A stretch of 64,000 nucleotides of DNA from CAVPJC01 sp963705155 (GTDB lineage Bacteria > Chloroflexota > Anaerolineae > Anaerolineales > UBA4823), in assembly GCA_963705155.1 (NCBI GenBank), contig CAVPJC010000001.1:62001-126000 (forward strand), written 5' to 3'. The notes under the pieces were generated by a model. It did not search any database. It saw only the letters and a program-made list of their open reading frames with translations, and was not told the DNA's origin. A program made the translations under genes and the position numbers. How positions within the stretch are numbered: position 1 is the first letter of the stretch; every line of letters starts with the position of its first letter. This document shows positions 1 to 8,958 of the stretch, in pieces.

Positions 1-387
1 GTCCTGATCCAGCAAGATGCGATGCCAGTCATTATTGGCTGGCTGCAGCAGAAATGGCGTGATATGGACACCCGGCATGTGGGCCGCCGCCAGAGTTATG
101 GCCGGCTGATTTTCAATTTCCTGTGTCTTACCAATTACCCCCTCCGCCGAACAACCCAGTATTACCCGGGCGTTGAGTGTCTTGCGCAGGCTCTCCACCA
201 ATTTACGCGCCGACAGGGTGAAATGTGATGACATGAATACCCATGCCAGGTCAATCTGCCTATGTTCGGCCGTATCCGCTGCATGCTCCTGGAGCTGCTG
301 GTGCAGCTGGTTCGCCAGGTCATCCAGGGCAGCGTCGAGTTCCGGTTGGGTGGATGTTGCAGAAATATAGAACATGGCGTCTTCCAT
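1..387 (-). CDS. FIST-domain sensor protein (N-terminal part)
   Basis: The gene starts at the ATG at 387, behind a GAGGTGG ribosome-binding site, and runs off the left edge, so only the first 129 residues are visible. The start MEDAMFYISATSTQPELDAA and the later segment with LGCSAEGVIG and PAITLAAAHMPGV match the N-terminal FIST domain. That family consists of intracellular sensory modules thought to bind small ligands and often found in signal-transduction proteins. There is no signal peptide, so a cytoplasmic location is expected. It is the last visible gene of a long minus-strand run and lies 16 bp after polyphosphate glucokinase. The missing C-terminal part would normally carry FIST_C. 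The ligand cannot be inferred. Confidence 0.72.
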   Translation of the reverse strand, partial: MEDAMFYISATSTQPELDAALDDLANQLHQQLQEHAADTAEHRQIDLAWVFMSSHFTLSARKLVESLRKTLNARVILGCSAEGVIGKTQEIENQPAITLAAAHMPGVHITPFLLQPANNDWHRILLDQD

Positions 388-402
388 GTTCCACCTCTAT
401 CT

Positions 403-1143
403 TTATTTCTGTGCCAGGCTGGCTGCCATGGCTGCGCCGATGATACCCGCCTGATTAAGCATTTGGGCCGGTACGACCTCAGCCTGTAAGGTCAGCAGAG
501 GCATAAATTTGTCATGGTTTTTGCTCACACCGCCGCCAAGAATGAACAAATCGGGTGAGAAGAGCTTTTCAAGAAGCCTGAGATATTTATTGAACCGGCG
601 CGCCCATTTATCCCATGAAAGCTTATCGCGCTTGCGGGCTGCGTCCGATGCACTCAACTCGGCGTCCTGCCCATCCATCTCCAGATGCCCCAGCTCTGTA
701 TTGGGCACCAAATGACCATCAACAAACAACGCTGAACCCAACCCGGTGCCAATCGTTATCATCATCACCACACCGCCGCGGTCCTTGCCTGCCCCAAAAG
801 TCATCTCGGCCAGCCCGGCTGCATCGGCATCATTGACCATCACCACCGGACAGCCCGTGGCTTTGGTCAACAATTCCTGGGCATTCAAATTGATCCATTT
901 CTTATGCACATTGGCAGCGCTCCGGGTGAACCCGTTGCTCACCACCCCCGGGAAGCCGACCCCCACCGCTCCCTTCCATTCGAAGTGGCGCACAACCTCC
1001 GCCACGGTCTCTGCAACCGCGTTTGGCCGGGCTGGAACCGGGGTTGGCAAACGAAAGCGCGGGGCGGTCATTTCCCCGCTCTCGATATTCACAGGCGCGC
1101 CTTTTATTCCTGTCCCGCCGATATCAATTCCGAGAATCTGCAT
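403..1143 (-). CDS. ppgK: Polyphosphate glucokinase (ROK family)
   Basis: A 246-residue cytoplasmic sugar kinase of the ROK/ASKHA fold that phosphorylates glucose using polyphosphate and/or ATP. The N-terminal phosphate-binding loop LGIDIGGTGIKGAPV, the catalytic region VNDADAAGLAE, the second phosphate motif TIGTGLGSALF and the C-terminal ILGGGVSKNHDKF are all present. The length and the short HLEMDGQDAE segment in place of the usual ROK zinc-binding cluster fit PpgK rather than generic ROK repressors or kinases. The start at 1143 follows AAGGAGA at a normal distance. It sits between a RidA protein and a FIST protein on the same strand; a functional link to the upstream metal genes is not evident, so it may simply be read through. 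Confidence 0.9.
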   Translation of the reverse strand: MQILGIDIGGTGIKGAPVNIESGEMTAPRFRLPTPVPARPNAVAETVAEVVRHFEWKGAVGVGFPGVVSNGFTRSAANVHKKWINLNAQELLTKATGCPVVMVNDADAAGLAEMTFGAGKDRGGVVMMITIGTGLGSALFVDGHLVPNTELGHLEMDGQDAELSASDAARKRDKLSWDKWARRFNKYLRLLEKLFSPDLFILGGGVSKNHDKFMPLLTLQAEVVPAQMLNQAGIIGAAMAASLAQK

Positions 1144-1229
1144 TCAGGCTTCTCCTTCTGTTTTTGATGGTTGGGGCTACGACCTTTTGGAGGCTGCCTT
1201 CCTGATTATCCCACAGGTAGGGAGTGCAA

Positions 1230-1628
1230 TCAATTCTGTCTTTCAAGGCAGATGGCATCCGCCTCAATTTCAATCAACATTTGCGGGTCGATCAGCGCTT
1301 TGACTTCCACCATGGTTGTCGCCGGCGGGTGGCTGGCAAAGATTTCGCCATGCGCACGCCCGTATTCCTGCCAGCGGCTGATATCGGTGACAAACATGCG
1401 CGTGCGCACCACGTCGTTCAGGTCGGCGCCCAGGTTCTGCAGGGCGCCTCGCATGATCTCAAAACAGCGCTGCGCCTGGGCATAGGCATCCCCCGGCGCA
1501 AAGCAGCCCCCATTTTCATCCACAGGGGCGGTCCCGGTGACGTAAATATGGTCCCCGGCACGCAGAGCACGGCAGTAACCCACCTTTGCCTCCCACGGCG
1601 CGCCGGAATATGTTCGTTGGAATTCCAT
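1230..1628 (-). CDS. RidA family protein (enamine/imine deaminase-like)
   Basis: A 132-residue RidA/YjgF/YER057c/UK114 protein. The start MEFQRTYSGAPWEAKVGYCR is followed by GDHIYVTGTAP, a central RCFEIMRGALQNLGA segment and the family-typical DVVRTRMFVTD. The fold is a homotrimer; members hydrolyse reactive 2-aminoacrylate-type enamines or related imines. The active-site Arg (VVRTRMF) is present. The ATG at 1628 has GGAGG eight bases upstream, which fixes the start, although the reading frame is open further upstream into the 3' end of the iron transporter. I take that as a frameshift effect, not a real fusion. Substrate is unknown. Confidence 0.86.
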   Translation of the reverse strand: MEFQRTYSGAPWEAKVGYCRALRAGDHIYVTGTAPVDENGGCFAPGDAYAQAQRCFEIMRGALQNLGADLNDVVRTRMFVTDISRWQEYGRAHGEIFASHPPATTMVEVKALIDPQMLIEIEADAICLERQN

Positions 1629-1648
1629 GATGGCCTCCAGGTGAACGC

Positions 1649-3063
1649 TTAACCGACCCAACAACCTTGCCAGGCTGGCAGTGATAAAGGTCACGATAAA
1701 CGCAATCGAAAGCGGCATCAAAGCCCCTATGGTGGCCCATTTGCGGCTGCCGGTCTCTTTGTAGATCGTCATGATGGTCGTGGCGCACGGGTTGTGCAGC
1801 AGCGAAAACAGCATCAGGTTGACCGCCGTCAGCATCGTCCAGCCGTGCTGCGCCGACCAGCAGCTTGCGCAGCCCGGCTAGGGACAGGGATATCGGTCAT
1901 CATGCCGGTGCCCATGTAGACCATCAGCATCGTCGGCACCACGATCTCGTTGGCGGGGATGGCGATGATGTACGCCAGCAGGATCACGCCATCCAGCCCG
2001 ATCAGCACGCCCAGCGGGTTCAAGAAGTTCGCCGATGTGCTGCGCCAGGCTGGTCGCCGCTGACAGAGATATTGCCCAGCATCCAGATCACCGCGCCCGC
2101 CGGCGCCGCGGTCATGCATCGCCCGCCACAGCACGAAGAGCGTCCGGTCGATCAGCGAGGTGTACAGGATGCGCCCGATATTTGGCGCGGCGGTAGGGCG
2201 GCAGCTCCAGGGTAAAGGCCGAGGCCTCGCCTTTCAGGATGGTGCGCGAAAGCACCCAGGAGACCAGCAAGGTGAAGCACGACGCCGATCAGCACCACGC
2301 CCACCACCGAGCCGGCCGCCGCAAACGAAGCAAACGCCGGCGGGAAAGCCGCCGCCACGAACACCGTCGCCAGCATGATCAGGGTGGGGAAGCGCCCGTT
2401 GCACGGCACAAAGTTGTTGGTCAGGATGGCGATCAGCCGCTCGCGCGGCGAGTCGATCACCCGCGTGGCGATCACCCCGGCGGCGTTGCAGCCAAAGCCC
2501 ATCGCCATGGTCAGCGACTGCTTGCCGTGCGCGCCGGCTTTTTTGAACAGGAAGTCCAGGTTGAAAGCCACGCGCGGCAGGTAGCCCAGGTCTTCCAGGA
2601 TGGTGAAGATGCGGGAAGAAGATCGCCATCGGCGGCAGCATCACGCGACCACCCAGGCCAGCCCGCGGTAGACGCCGTGCCAGATGAAGCCGGTGATCCA
2701 CCACGGCACGCCCAGCGCGGTCGAACAGCCGCTGGCCTGCTCTTCGACCCAGAACAGGGCAGTTGCGAGCATCTGCGAGGGCACATTGGCCGCCACAATG
2801 GTGAGCCAGAACACCGCCGCCAGCAGCAGCAGCATGATGGGCAGGCCGAAGATCGGGCGAGGTGACCAGGCGGTCGATGCGCTGGTCCAGGTCGTAGCGG
2901 CGCTCGTCTGTGGTTGCACGGCCCGCTGGCAATGCGCTCGGCCTCGCTGTAAAGCGACTTGACCATCTCATCCCGAAAGTCGTCGCCCAGGCTGTGGCGC
3001 AGGGCATTCGGCGCGCGCCAGGATATCGTCGGGCTGCAGTTGGGTTGGTTGTGAGTTATCCAT
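1649..3063 (-). pseudogene. feoB: FeoB membrane (permease) part, heavily frameshifted
   Basis: This stretch encodes the transmembrane half of a ferrous-iron transporter, read from an ATG at 3063 (MDNSQPTQLQPDDIL). Conserved blocks are intact but lie in different frames: RRYDLDQRIDRLVTSP, IFGLPIMLLLLAAVFWLT, LFKKAGAHGKQSLTMAMGFG, CNAAGVIATRVIDSPRERL, FVPCNGRFPTLIMLATVF, NPLGVLIGLDGVILLAYIIA and LHNPCATTIMTIYKETGS. At least six single-base shifts are needed to join them. Each block keeps good conservation, including the GFGCN and Gate-type C-N motifs, so sequencing error is more likely than decay. It follows the separate GTPase gene by 25 bp. The stop at 1649 is in the frame I think is correct. 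The permease would move Fe(II) across the inner membrane. Confidence 0.75.
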
Positions 3064-3088
3064 CAATATGATCTTCGCTGGAGCTACC

Positions 3089-3905
3089 TCACACTTCTAC
3101 TGGCGCTCCTTCCAGCGCAATCTTGCGGCTGAAGCGGACCATCTGCCGCTGGCGAGCCACCAGGTCTGCCAGCTCGCCGGTGAGCAGCGCTTGCTGCACC
3201 CGGGCATCGCCGTCCAGCAGGCGGATGGCGAGCCAGCGCGGGTTGGGCACGCCCGGGGCCACGTTCTCGATCATCGGCACCAGCTCGTCCACGGCGCGCT
3301 GGAATTCCGGTGTGCCTTCCACACGGCGCGGCTGGGTGGGCGATCTCGCCGCTGATCACCCCTTCCATCGTGCTCAGCAGGGTCTGCATGCCTTCGCCGG
3401 TGCGCGCCACGATCGGGATCGCCGGCACGCCCAGGTCGCGCGCCAGGCTGCGCGTGTCCACCTCCAGGCCCTTGCGGCGGGCCTCGTCCATCAGGTTGAC
3501 CGCCACCACCACCTTATCGGTGATCTCCATCACCTGCAGGACCAGGTTCAGATTGCGCTCCAGCGCGGTGGCATCGGTGACCACGATGGTGCAGTCCGGC
3601 TGGCCGAACAGGATGAAATTGCGCGCCACTTCCTCATCCTGCGAGGCCGAAAGCAGCGAATAGGTGCCGGGCAGATCGACCAGCTTATAGCGCACGTTGT
3701 TGAACTCAAAGCCGCCTTCGGCGCGGGTCACCGTCTTGCCGGGCCAGTTGCCGGTGTGCTGTTTCAGCCCGGTCAGCGAGTTGAACAGGGTCGATTTGCC
3801 GGTATTCGGGTTGCCCGCCAGGGCCACCACCCGGTCAAAATTATCCAGCTTGAGCCCCATCTGCGCCAGTTGGGCATTGGCGGGGCAGGTCTCGCAATCG
3901 GTCAT
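3089..3905 (-). CDS. feoB: FeoB GTPase part (separate ORF, one frameshift)
   Basis: Encodes the N-terminal G domain and linker of FeoB as its own gene. Starting at the ATG at 3905 (AAGGAG seven bases upstream), it shows the P-loop GNPNTGKSTLF (G1), the switch I region QHTGNWPGKTVT, DLPGTYSL (G3) and NLMDEARRKG (G4). After a frameshift near 3325 the helical linker (FQRAVDELVPMIENVAPG) continues to a TGA at 3089. The ATG of the membrane part follows 25 bp later, so transporter and GTPase are probably two polypeptides, as in some other bacteria and archaea. The ribosome-binding site lies inside an interspersed repeat (3912-3994). Role: GTP-dependent gating of Fe(II) uptake. Confidence 0.85.
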
Positions 3906-3911
3906 TTTGTG

Positions 3912-3994
3912 CTCCTTATTTATTCGAGATGTCTTTGCGAGCACTCTTCGTGAACATCTGGTCTTTTGCGTGGCCCACGAGTGCAGCGGCTTTT
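3912..3994 (-). repeat. Interspersed repeat, copy A (carries downstream RBS)
   Basis: Read on the minus strand this segment runs from AAAAGCCGCTGCACTCGTGG through CACGCAAAAGACCAGAT and GTGCTCGCAAAGACATC to TCGAATAAATAAGGAG. It aligns with copies at 23059-23149 and 28932-29027. The terminal AAGGAG is the ribosome-binding site of the FeoB GTPase gene at 3905. The repeat also encodes the last ~25 codons of the preceding DtxR-FeoA reading frame. The gatTGCTTC...CTCGCAA core resembles a very widespread bacterial intergenic repeat type. Confidence 0.7.
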
Positions 3995-5006
3995 AGAGGC
4001 CTTCACCCAGATCTGGGAGGCCTGTTCACGGCGCAGTGCGATCAGCGTGCCGCGAACCCGGTAAGCGCGTGGGTCGCCAGCAAAGTTGCGCATTTCCGGG
4101 AAAATGGCTACTCCGGGGGTCATCCCCAAATCCAGCAGGCGCCGCCGGGTGTACCCCTGGCAGGCGTTATCCAGAGAAATGATTTCGGCCCGGGTCTTAT
4201 CGGGAAGATCAGAGAGCGGCATGACCCCGGCCTGAAACTGCATGGCTTCCGGGATCGGGCTGAGGAAAACATTGGCTGCCACCACCGGTGCAAGCCGGTA
4301 CTCGTTCTCACCATCGCTCAACAGCAGCCGCTCCGGCGTGGATTCCAATACGCGCACCACCTGCCCCAGGTGCAGGCCTTCCGCCAGGATCTGGGCAAAA
4401 GCCAGCGGCGGCTCGTCTTCCAGGTGGACGATTCGACCGGGCAGGTCTTTCGTCCAGGAGGTCAGTGCCACCCCGCTTTCCGGGTTATACTCCCCCGAGC
4501 GGGTGGGGATGGGATCGCCGTGCGGGTCCTGTTCCGGGTACCCCAGCGAGGCATCCAGTTCTTCCACCTGGCGCAGGCGTCAGGCTGTGCTCACGGCGCT
4601 CGGCCTCCGCATGCACCTGATCCAGGGGCAGCCGGGCTTCGTCCGCCAGGTAGCGCTCCAAAAGACGGTGGGCGCGCACCACCTGCAGCGCCCAGCGCCT
4701 CCCCTCGGGCGTGAGCTGCAGCCCGCCCGTGCGGCTGTCCAGCAAACCCTGCGATTCCATGCGCGCCATCAAGCGCAGCACGTCGGCTCCGGTCAGGTGC
4801 AGCGCCCCTGCCAGGGCCTCGTGCGAGGCGTAACGCCGGCTCTGTTCCTGGTTCCACAGGTATTTAAGCGCATCTTCCACCAGCTCACGCTGGCCTGCTG
4901 CGCTGCGAAAGCGCAGGCGCACCAGAATCCCCCGCTGCGGATGAAAGAGCACTGCCAGCAGCAGGGCAAAAAACAGGCTCAAAAAGATAATCGAGGCTGT
5001 ATTCAT
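3920..5006 (-). CDS. Membrane-anchored DtxR-type winged-helix protein fused to FeoA domain (one frameshift)
   Basis: Two frames join near 4580. The N-terminus has one hydrophobic helix (about residues 4-22, IIFLSLFFALLLAVLF). A winged-helix region follows (DALKYLWNQEQ, HEALAGALHLTGADVLRLMA, GGLQLTPEGRRWALQ), then the DtxR/MntR dimerisation helix (LPLDQVHAEAERREHSL) and the family motif PHGDPIPT. An SH3/FeoA-like segment comes next, and last a clear FeoA domain (LSDLPDKTRAEIISL, TRRRLLDLGMTPG, RVRGTLIALRREQASQIWV). Its ATG overlaps the stop of the preceding DtxR gene (ATGA). The membrane helix on a metal repressor-like module is unusual. It may sense metal at the membrane or regulate FeoB directly. 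A stop at 3993 in another frame may be the true end, since the last ~25 codons lie in a repeat. Confidence 0.72.
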
Positions 5007-5673
5007 AAAACCTCCACATAAATCTGCCCCGTCACGCGCGGACCGAGGACAAGTTCATGCTCGTCCACCTGCAAGCGCAGGTTGTCATCAAAGGCCGAAT
5101 ATTCCAGAATTTCCACCCCGGCCTGGGGAACCAGGCCGTTGGTCTGCAGGTAGCGCAGCAGCTCGGGATCATCATTCCTCACCCGCCGGATGACCGCTCG
5201 CTGTCCGCCGCGCAGCTCATTCAATCGGATTTCTGTTTGCGGGGGCAGGCTCAGCTCACGCGTTGGGATGGGATCGCCGTGCGGATCGTGCAAGGGTTCA
5301 CCCAGGGCGCTGCGGCAATGCTTTCCTCAAATTCTTCAGAAATCACATGCTCGAGGCGGTCAGCCTCTGCGTGCACTTTATCCCAGGAATAACCCAGCTT
5401 TTCCTGCAGGAAAAGCTCCAGCAGCCTGTGATGGCGGATCACCTCCAGCGCTGCCTGCCGGCCTTCAGCCGTGAGCGTGGCGCCGTGGTGGCGGGTGTAC
5501 TCCAACAGCGGCGGCTCACCAGCCGCCAGGCGCTTCAGCATCCCGGTAACCGAGGCCGGAGCCACGCCCAACCGTTCTGCAATCGCATTGGTGCTGGCCG
5601 GGTATTCCTCCTGGGTCAGTTCATAGATCACTTTGAGGTAGTCTTCAACTGCGTCGGTCAGATTGGTTTGCAT
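5003..5673 (-). CDS. DtxR/MntR-family metal-dependent repressor (one frameshift)
   Basis: Joined across a frameshift near 5305 the product is about 222 residues, normal for full-length DtxR/IdeR-type repressors. The N-terminus is a winged helix (MQTNLTDAVEDYLKVIYELT, NAIAERLGVAPASVTGMLKR, TLTAEGRQAALEVIRHHRLL). The dimerisation/metal domain has KLGYSWDKVHAEADRLEHVI and the DPHGDPIPT motif, which supplies typical metal ligands (H, E, H). The C-terminal SH3-like/FeoA domain ends VTGQIYVEVL. The stop TGA overlaps the next ATG (ATGA), implying coupled translation with the DtxR-FeoA fusion. A DtxR-like operator lies at the head of this gene run (10022-10041), so this protein is the obvious candidate regulator, responding to Fe(II) or Mn(II). 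Confidence 0.85.
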
Positions 5674-5707
5674 TCTTCACATGTGACTAGCTCATCCTTG
5701 CCAAGGT

Positions 5708-6407
5708 CTAACTTGCCTGCCACAACGTGGCGGTGGTAAAAATAAAGAAAATCAGGTAAGCCACGTTGAAGCCGGCCCCTTCGGTCAGATCGCGCACCCG
5801 CGCCGGCAGGAGCTTCTTCGCCAGCATCCAGGCAATCAACGCCGTCACCGGGTTCACCGCAGCCATCCAGCGCGGGAAAGCCTGTTCCGCCTCCCGCCAC
5901 CACCACAGTGTACCAGATGGAGGCCGCCAGGATGCATGCCATCAAAAACCCGTAGGTGATGATCAATATTTTGCGGTGGCGCTGGATCATCCCCACCAGC
6001 ACAGCCTGAGAGTCGTCGCTGACGCGGTTGAGCGCCTGCACGTACTCACCCATGTAGATAAACGTGCCGTGGACGAAAGTGCCCACCACCGAAGCGCAGG
6101 CAAACAAAACCACCGGCGGCAGGGCGGCCCCGCTGCCGGCAGGCGCCAGGCCCTGGTAAACCTGCCAGAAGCCCGCCAACAGCAGCGGTGTGGAGAAGAC
6201 GCCCAGCAGACCGCCCCATGCCAGCCGCCACCACGGTAAAACCACCATCTTCTCCGCATCCGAAAGCGTTTTTGCATGCGGCTGCAGCCTGGGGAAATCG
6301 GCTAAATCGACTTTGGCAGCCAGCAGCAAGACATCACCAACCGCATAGATCAGCGCTCCAAGGATTGCCAGCAGCCCGGTCCAGCGCACTGCAGATGTCA
6401 TATCCAT
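5708..6407 (-). CDS. Unrecognised multi-pass membrane protein (one frameshift)
   Basis: Starts at the ATG at 6407 behind GGGAGA and, after a frameshift near 5890, ends at the TAG at 5708 (about 232 residues). Hydrophobic segments: WTGLLAILGALIYAVGDVLL, WGGLLGVFSTPLLLAGFWQV, PPVVLFACASVVGTFVHGTF, ILIITYGFLMACILAASIWY, and two more after the shift (NPVTALIAWMLAKK and AYLIFFIFTTATLW). I do not recognise the family with certainty. It lies between the DtxR gene and two ICMT-like methyltransferases on the same strand, so a role in the envelope or in metal handling is possible but unproven. Confidence 0.6.
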
Positions 6408-6483
6408 TTCTCAATCTCCCTCTGTCGTGATTTCACAGATCTACCCATCGCCACCGCCTGGTCTTTCGGGTGTGCTCCTAAGA

Positions 6484-7086
6484 TCACCGCTGTAGGGCGC
6501 CCAAACGCGGCAGGAACCGCCCCGTGCGCTGCATATACTCGCGGTACCCATCACCAAACTTCTCCAGCATGGTGTTCTCTTCGTTTTTCAGGCGCAGCGC
6601 CACAATCAGCGCCAACGCCGCCAAAGGCACTCCGCCAATGTACCAGTTGGCGGTCAGCAGCAGGATGGCAAGCAAGTGAACAAACAGCACCGTGTACATC
6701 GGATGGCGCACCCAGCGGTACGGCCCGTGGGAAATCAGGGTGTGCTCTTCACGCACGTGCAGCGTGGTGGAGAAATTGCTGCCCAGCGCCCGCTGCACCC
6801 AGCCGATCAGCACCAGGCTGGCGGCTCCCAGGAAAACACCGCTCCATTGCGCCCAACCGGGAAGCGGCAGGGCAGCCCACGAAAACCAGCCCGGCAGGAC
6901 CAGGTAGACGGCAAAAGAGAGCATGAACGGTATGCCAACAAGCAGGCGCAGCCCCGTGTGCAGCCGGCCCTCCTTGTATTCAACTTTCCCGCCTGTGCTC
7001 ACCGCCAGCCGGTGGTAGTAGGCGCGTATCCCGGTAAAAGCCAGGAACATCCCCACAAAAAACAGGTGAAAAAATGTGTCGTTCAT
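6484..7086 (-). CDS. ICMT/PEMT-like membrane methyltransferase, paralogue 1
   Basis: A 200-residue integral membrane protein with about five hydrophobic helices. The signature of the isoprenylcysteine carboxyl methyltransferase / phospholipid methyltransferase family is clear: HGPYRWVRHPMYT, then the C-terminal EENTMLEKFGDGYREYMQRT followed by GRFLPRL, which binds S-adenosylmethionine at the membrane face. Bacterial members methylate unknown small or lipid substrates. The next gene upstream (7101-7694) is a clear paralogue 14 bp away, so the pair probably arose by tandem duplication. Substrate cannot be predicted. Confidence 0.82.
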   Translation of the reverse strand: MNDTFFHLFFVGMFLAFTGIRAYYHRLAVSTGGKVEYKEGRLHTGLRLLVGIPFMLSFAVYLVLPGWFSWAALPLPGWAQWSGVFLGAASLVLIGWVQRALGSNFSTTLHVREEHTLISHGPYRWVRHPMYTVLFVHLLAILLLTANWYIGGVPLAALALIVALRLKNEENTMLEKFGDGYREYMQRTGRFLPRLGALQR

Positions 7087-7100
7087 ATTTTAAACCCTTT

Positions 7101-7694
7101 CTACTTCAATCTGGGCAGGTAACGCCCGGTGGTTTGCATATATTGGCGGTACTCATCGCCAAAACGGTCGATCAGCCGTGCTTCCTCAATGGGTGTCCGC
7201 ATGGCAAGGACAGCCATCGCCAATGACAACATGGTCAGGGTAAACCAGTTGGCTGCCAGCAGGCTGAAACCGATGAAGAGCACAGTGCCAACCGTGTACA
7301 GCGGGTGGCGCACCCAACGGTAAGGCCCGTGCGTCACCAGGCTATGGGCCTGGCGTGTCACCACCGTGGGGGTAACGTTTTTCCCCAGGCTGCTGAAAAT
7401 CCAGTAAACCAACGGCAGACAGGCTACCATCAGCGCAGCTCCCGCCCAGCGCAGCCAGGCCGGCAGCGGCAGGCTGGACCAGGCCATCCAGCCCGGGTTG
7501 ATCAGGTAGGCCAGCGCGCCCAACCAGCCCAGCAGTCCAAATATCCGCCGCAGGTTGAGGATGAGCGAGCCTTCCTCCCGGGTGGAGATACGTTCTCCCG
7601 TTTGCGCGGCCTTGCGGCGGTAGTAGATCGAGATGGAGAGTGCCGGTAGCAGAAGGAGGACTGCCAATAAGTGAAATACGCTTTCCTGGTTCAT
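7101..7694 (-). CDS. ICMT/PEMT-like membrane methyltransferase, paralogue 2
   Basis: A 197-residue membrane protein sharing the family signature HGPYRWVRHPLYT and the C-terminal EEARLIDRFGDEYRQYMQTT followed by GRYLPRLK with its downstream neighbour. The N-terminus is a hydrophobic helix (VFHLLAVLLLLPALSISIYY), and the LNPG/INPGWMAWSSLPLPAWL stretch is also shared by both copies. The two copies clearly differ in the loop between helices (TREEGSLILNLRR against YKEGRLHTGLRLL), which suggests different substrates or partners rather than redundancy. It sits 33 bp after the ZIP transporter in the metal gene run. Confidence 0.82.
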   Translation of the reverse strand: MNQESVFHLLAVLLLLPALSISIYYRRKAAQTGERISTREEGSLILNLRRIFGLLGWLGALAYLINPGWMAWSSLPLPAWLRWAGAALMVACLPLVYWIFSSLGKNVTPTVVTRQAHSLVTHGPYRWVRHPLYTVGTVLFIGFSLLAANWFTLTMLSLAMAVLAMRTPIEEARLIDRFGDEYRQYMQTTGRYLPRLK

Positions 7695-7727
7695 TTCAAT
7701 GCTCCATACCGGTTTGCCCCGGTTGCT

Positions 7728-8925
7728 TTACTTGATTAATAATCCGGTCACCCACAGCAGCAGCATACCGCCAACGATGCCCGAAAACACCGTGAAGGGC
7801 ATCGGCTGCCGTGCCGTATCTTTCTGGATCAGCTTGGCGATCTCGTAGACCACCTCGAAGATGGCGCCGGTACCCACCGCCAGAAAGAGCACAGCCAGGG
7901 TTGCCGAGGGCGAAAAACCGCCAATCCAGGCGCCCACCACCGCCGGTCCGCCGCCCACCAGACCCATCAACGCCAGTGAGCCGACGGAAGGCCGGTCACG
8001 CAGCACCGGAGCGATGATTCCCAGGCCCTCGGTGATGTTCTGGATGATAAAGCCCACCACCAGGAAGGCGCCCAGGGCGATCTCACCCACGTTGTAGGCC
8101 GCCCCAATCGCCAGCCCCTCGCCCAGGTTGTGCAGGCCGATCCCAATGGCAATCATATAGGCCAGCGACAGGCGCTGGTCTGCCTCGCTTCTGCCGGTGG
8201 CTGCCTGCCGCCGCGAGATCGCATCCAGCAGGAAGAAAGTTGCCACCGCGCCGATGCCGATCAAGCCGATGCCCTGAAAAGGCGCCGGCACGCGGTTGGC
8301 CTGATCCAGGGCCTCCGCCAGGGTGTCCAACCCCAGGAATACCAGCAGCCCGGCGGTCACCGCCAGCAGGAAGACCATCCAGCGGCGGCCCAGCTTGCGC
8401 AGGGCCGGAAACCAGAACAGGCCCAGGTAAACCGGGATCACGCCCACGTACAGCCCGATCAAGGTGAAGCTGCCAAAGGTGCGCCCGCCGGGCTGCGGCG
8501 TGTTAAAGGCCACCGGGATATCGACCACGAACGGAATGGAATTGCGTGGTGAACAGGGTAATGGCGTAGGCCTCGCCATGCACCCAGGGGTAATCCAGGT
8601 GGATGACGGCCTTATTCAAGCGCGGAATGACCGCCGCCGGCGTGGTTGAAGCCGGCCAGACGGCGTCGTTGATGATCACCTGGGCGATGCGGATGTCTTC
8701 CCGCCCGGCGTTGCGCACCAGGATGTCGATGCTGTCCGGTTTAAACACCGTGCGCTCGATGGTCAGATCTTCCAGCGGAGCAGGCGAGCTAAAGCTCAAC
8801 CCGCCGCCCGTGCGCAGAAAAAGCGCAATCACCCCGCCCAGCGCCAGCAGCGGCAGGATCAACAGCACCGCCGTAGTGAGGCGGATTGATTTTGGTTTGG
8901 GCTCTTGCAGCGTTTGTTCGCTCAT
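7728..8925 (-). CDS. ZIP-family metal transporter with N-terminal ectodomain (one frameshift)
   Basis: A ZIP (Zrt/Irt-like) permease joined across a frameshift near 8545. From the ATG at 8925 there is one signal-anchor helix (AVLLILPLLALGGVIALFL). A small extracytoplasmic beta-type domain follows (LEDLTIERTVFKPDSIDILV, IAQVIINDAVWPAS, VIHLDYPWVHGEAYAITL), then the polytopic ZIP domain. ZIP hallmarks are IAIGIGLHNLGEGLAIGAAY (HNxxEG metal-binding helix IV) and VVGFIIQNITEGLGI (helix V). ZIP proteins import Zn(II), Fe(II) or Mn(II) down a gradient. It lies directly after the multicopper oxidase and upstream of DtxR/Feo genes, which favours Fe or Mn as cargo. Confidence 0.85.
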
Positions 8926-8958
8926 ATCACACCTCTAAAATATCGGGTTCCAGCCACG

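Noticed and set aside
1230..1835. In-frame fusion of the FeoB C-terminus to RidA
   Set aside because: The frame is open, but RidA has its own ATG with GGAGG at the right distance, the FeoB gene is full of frameshifts, and a stop in a neighbouring frame lies just before RidA.
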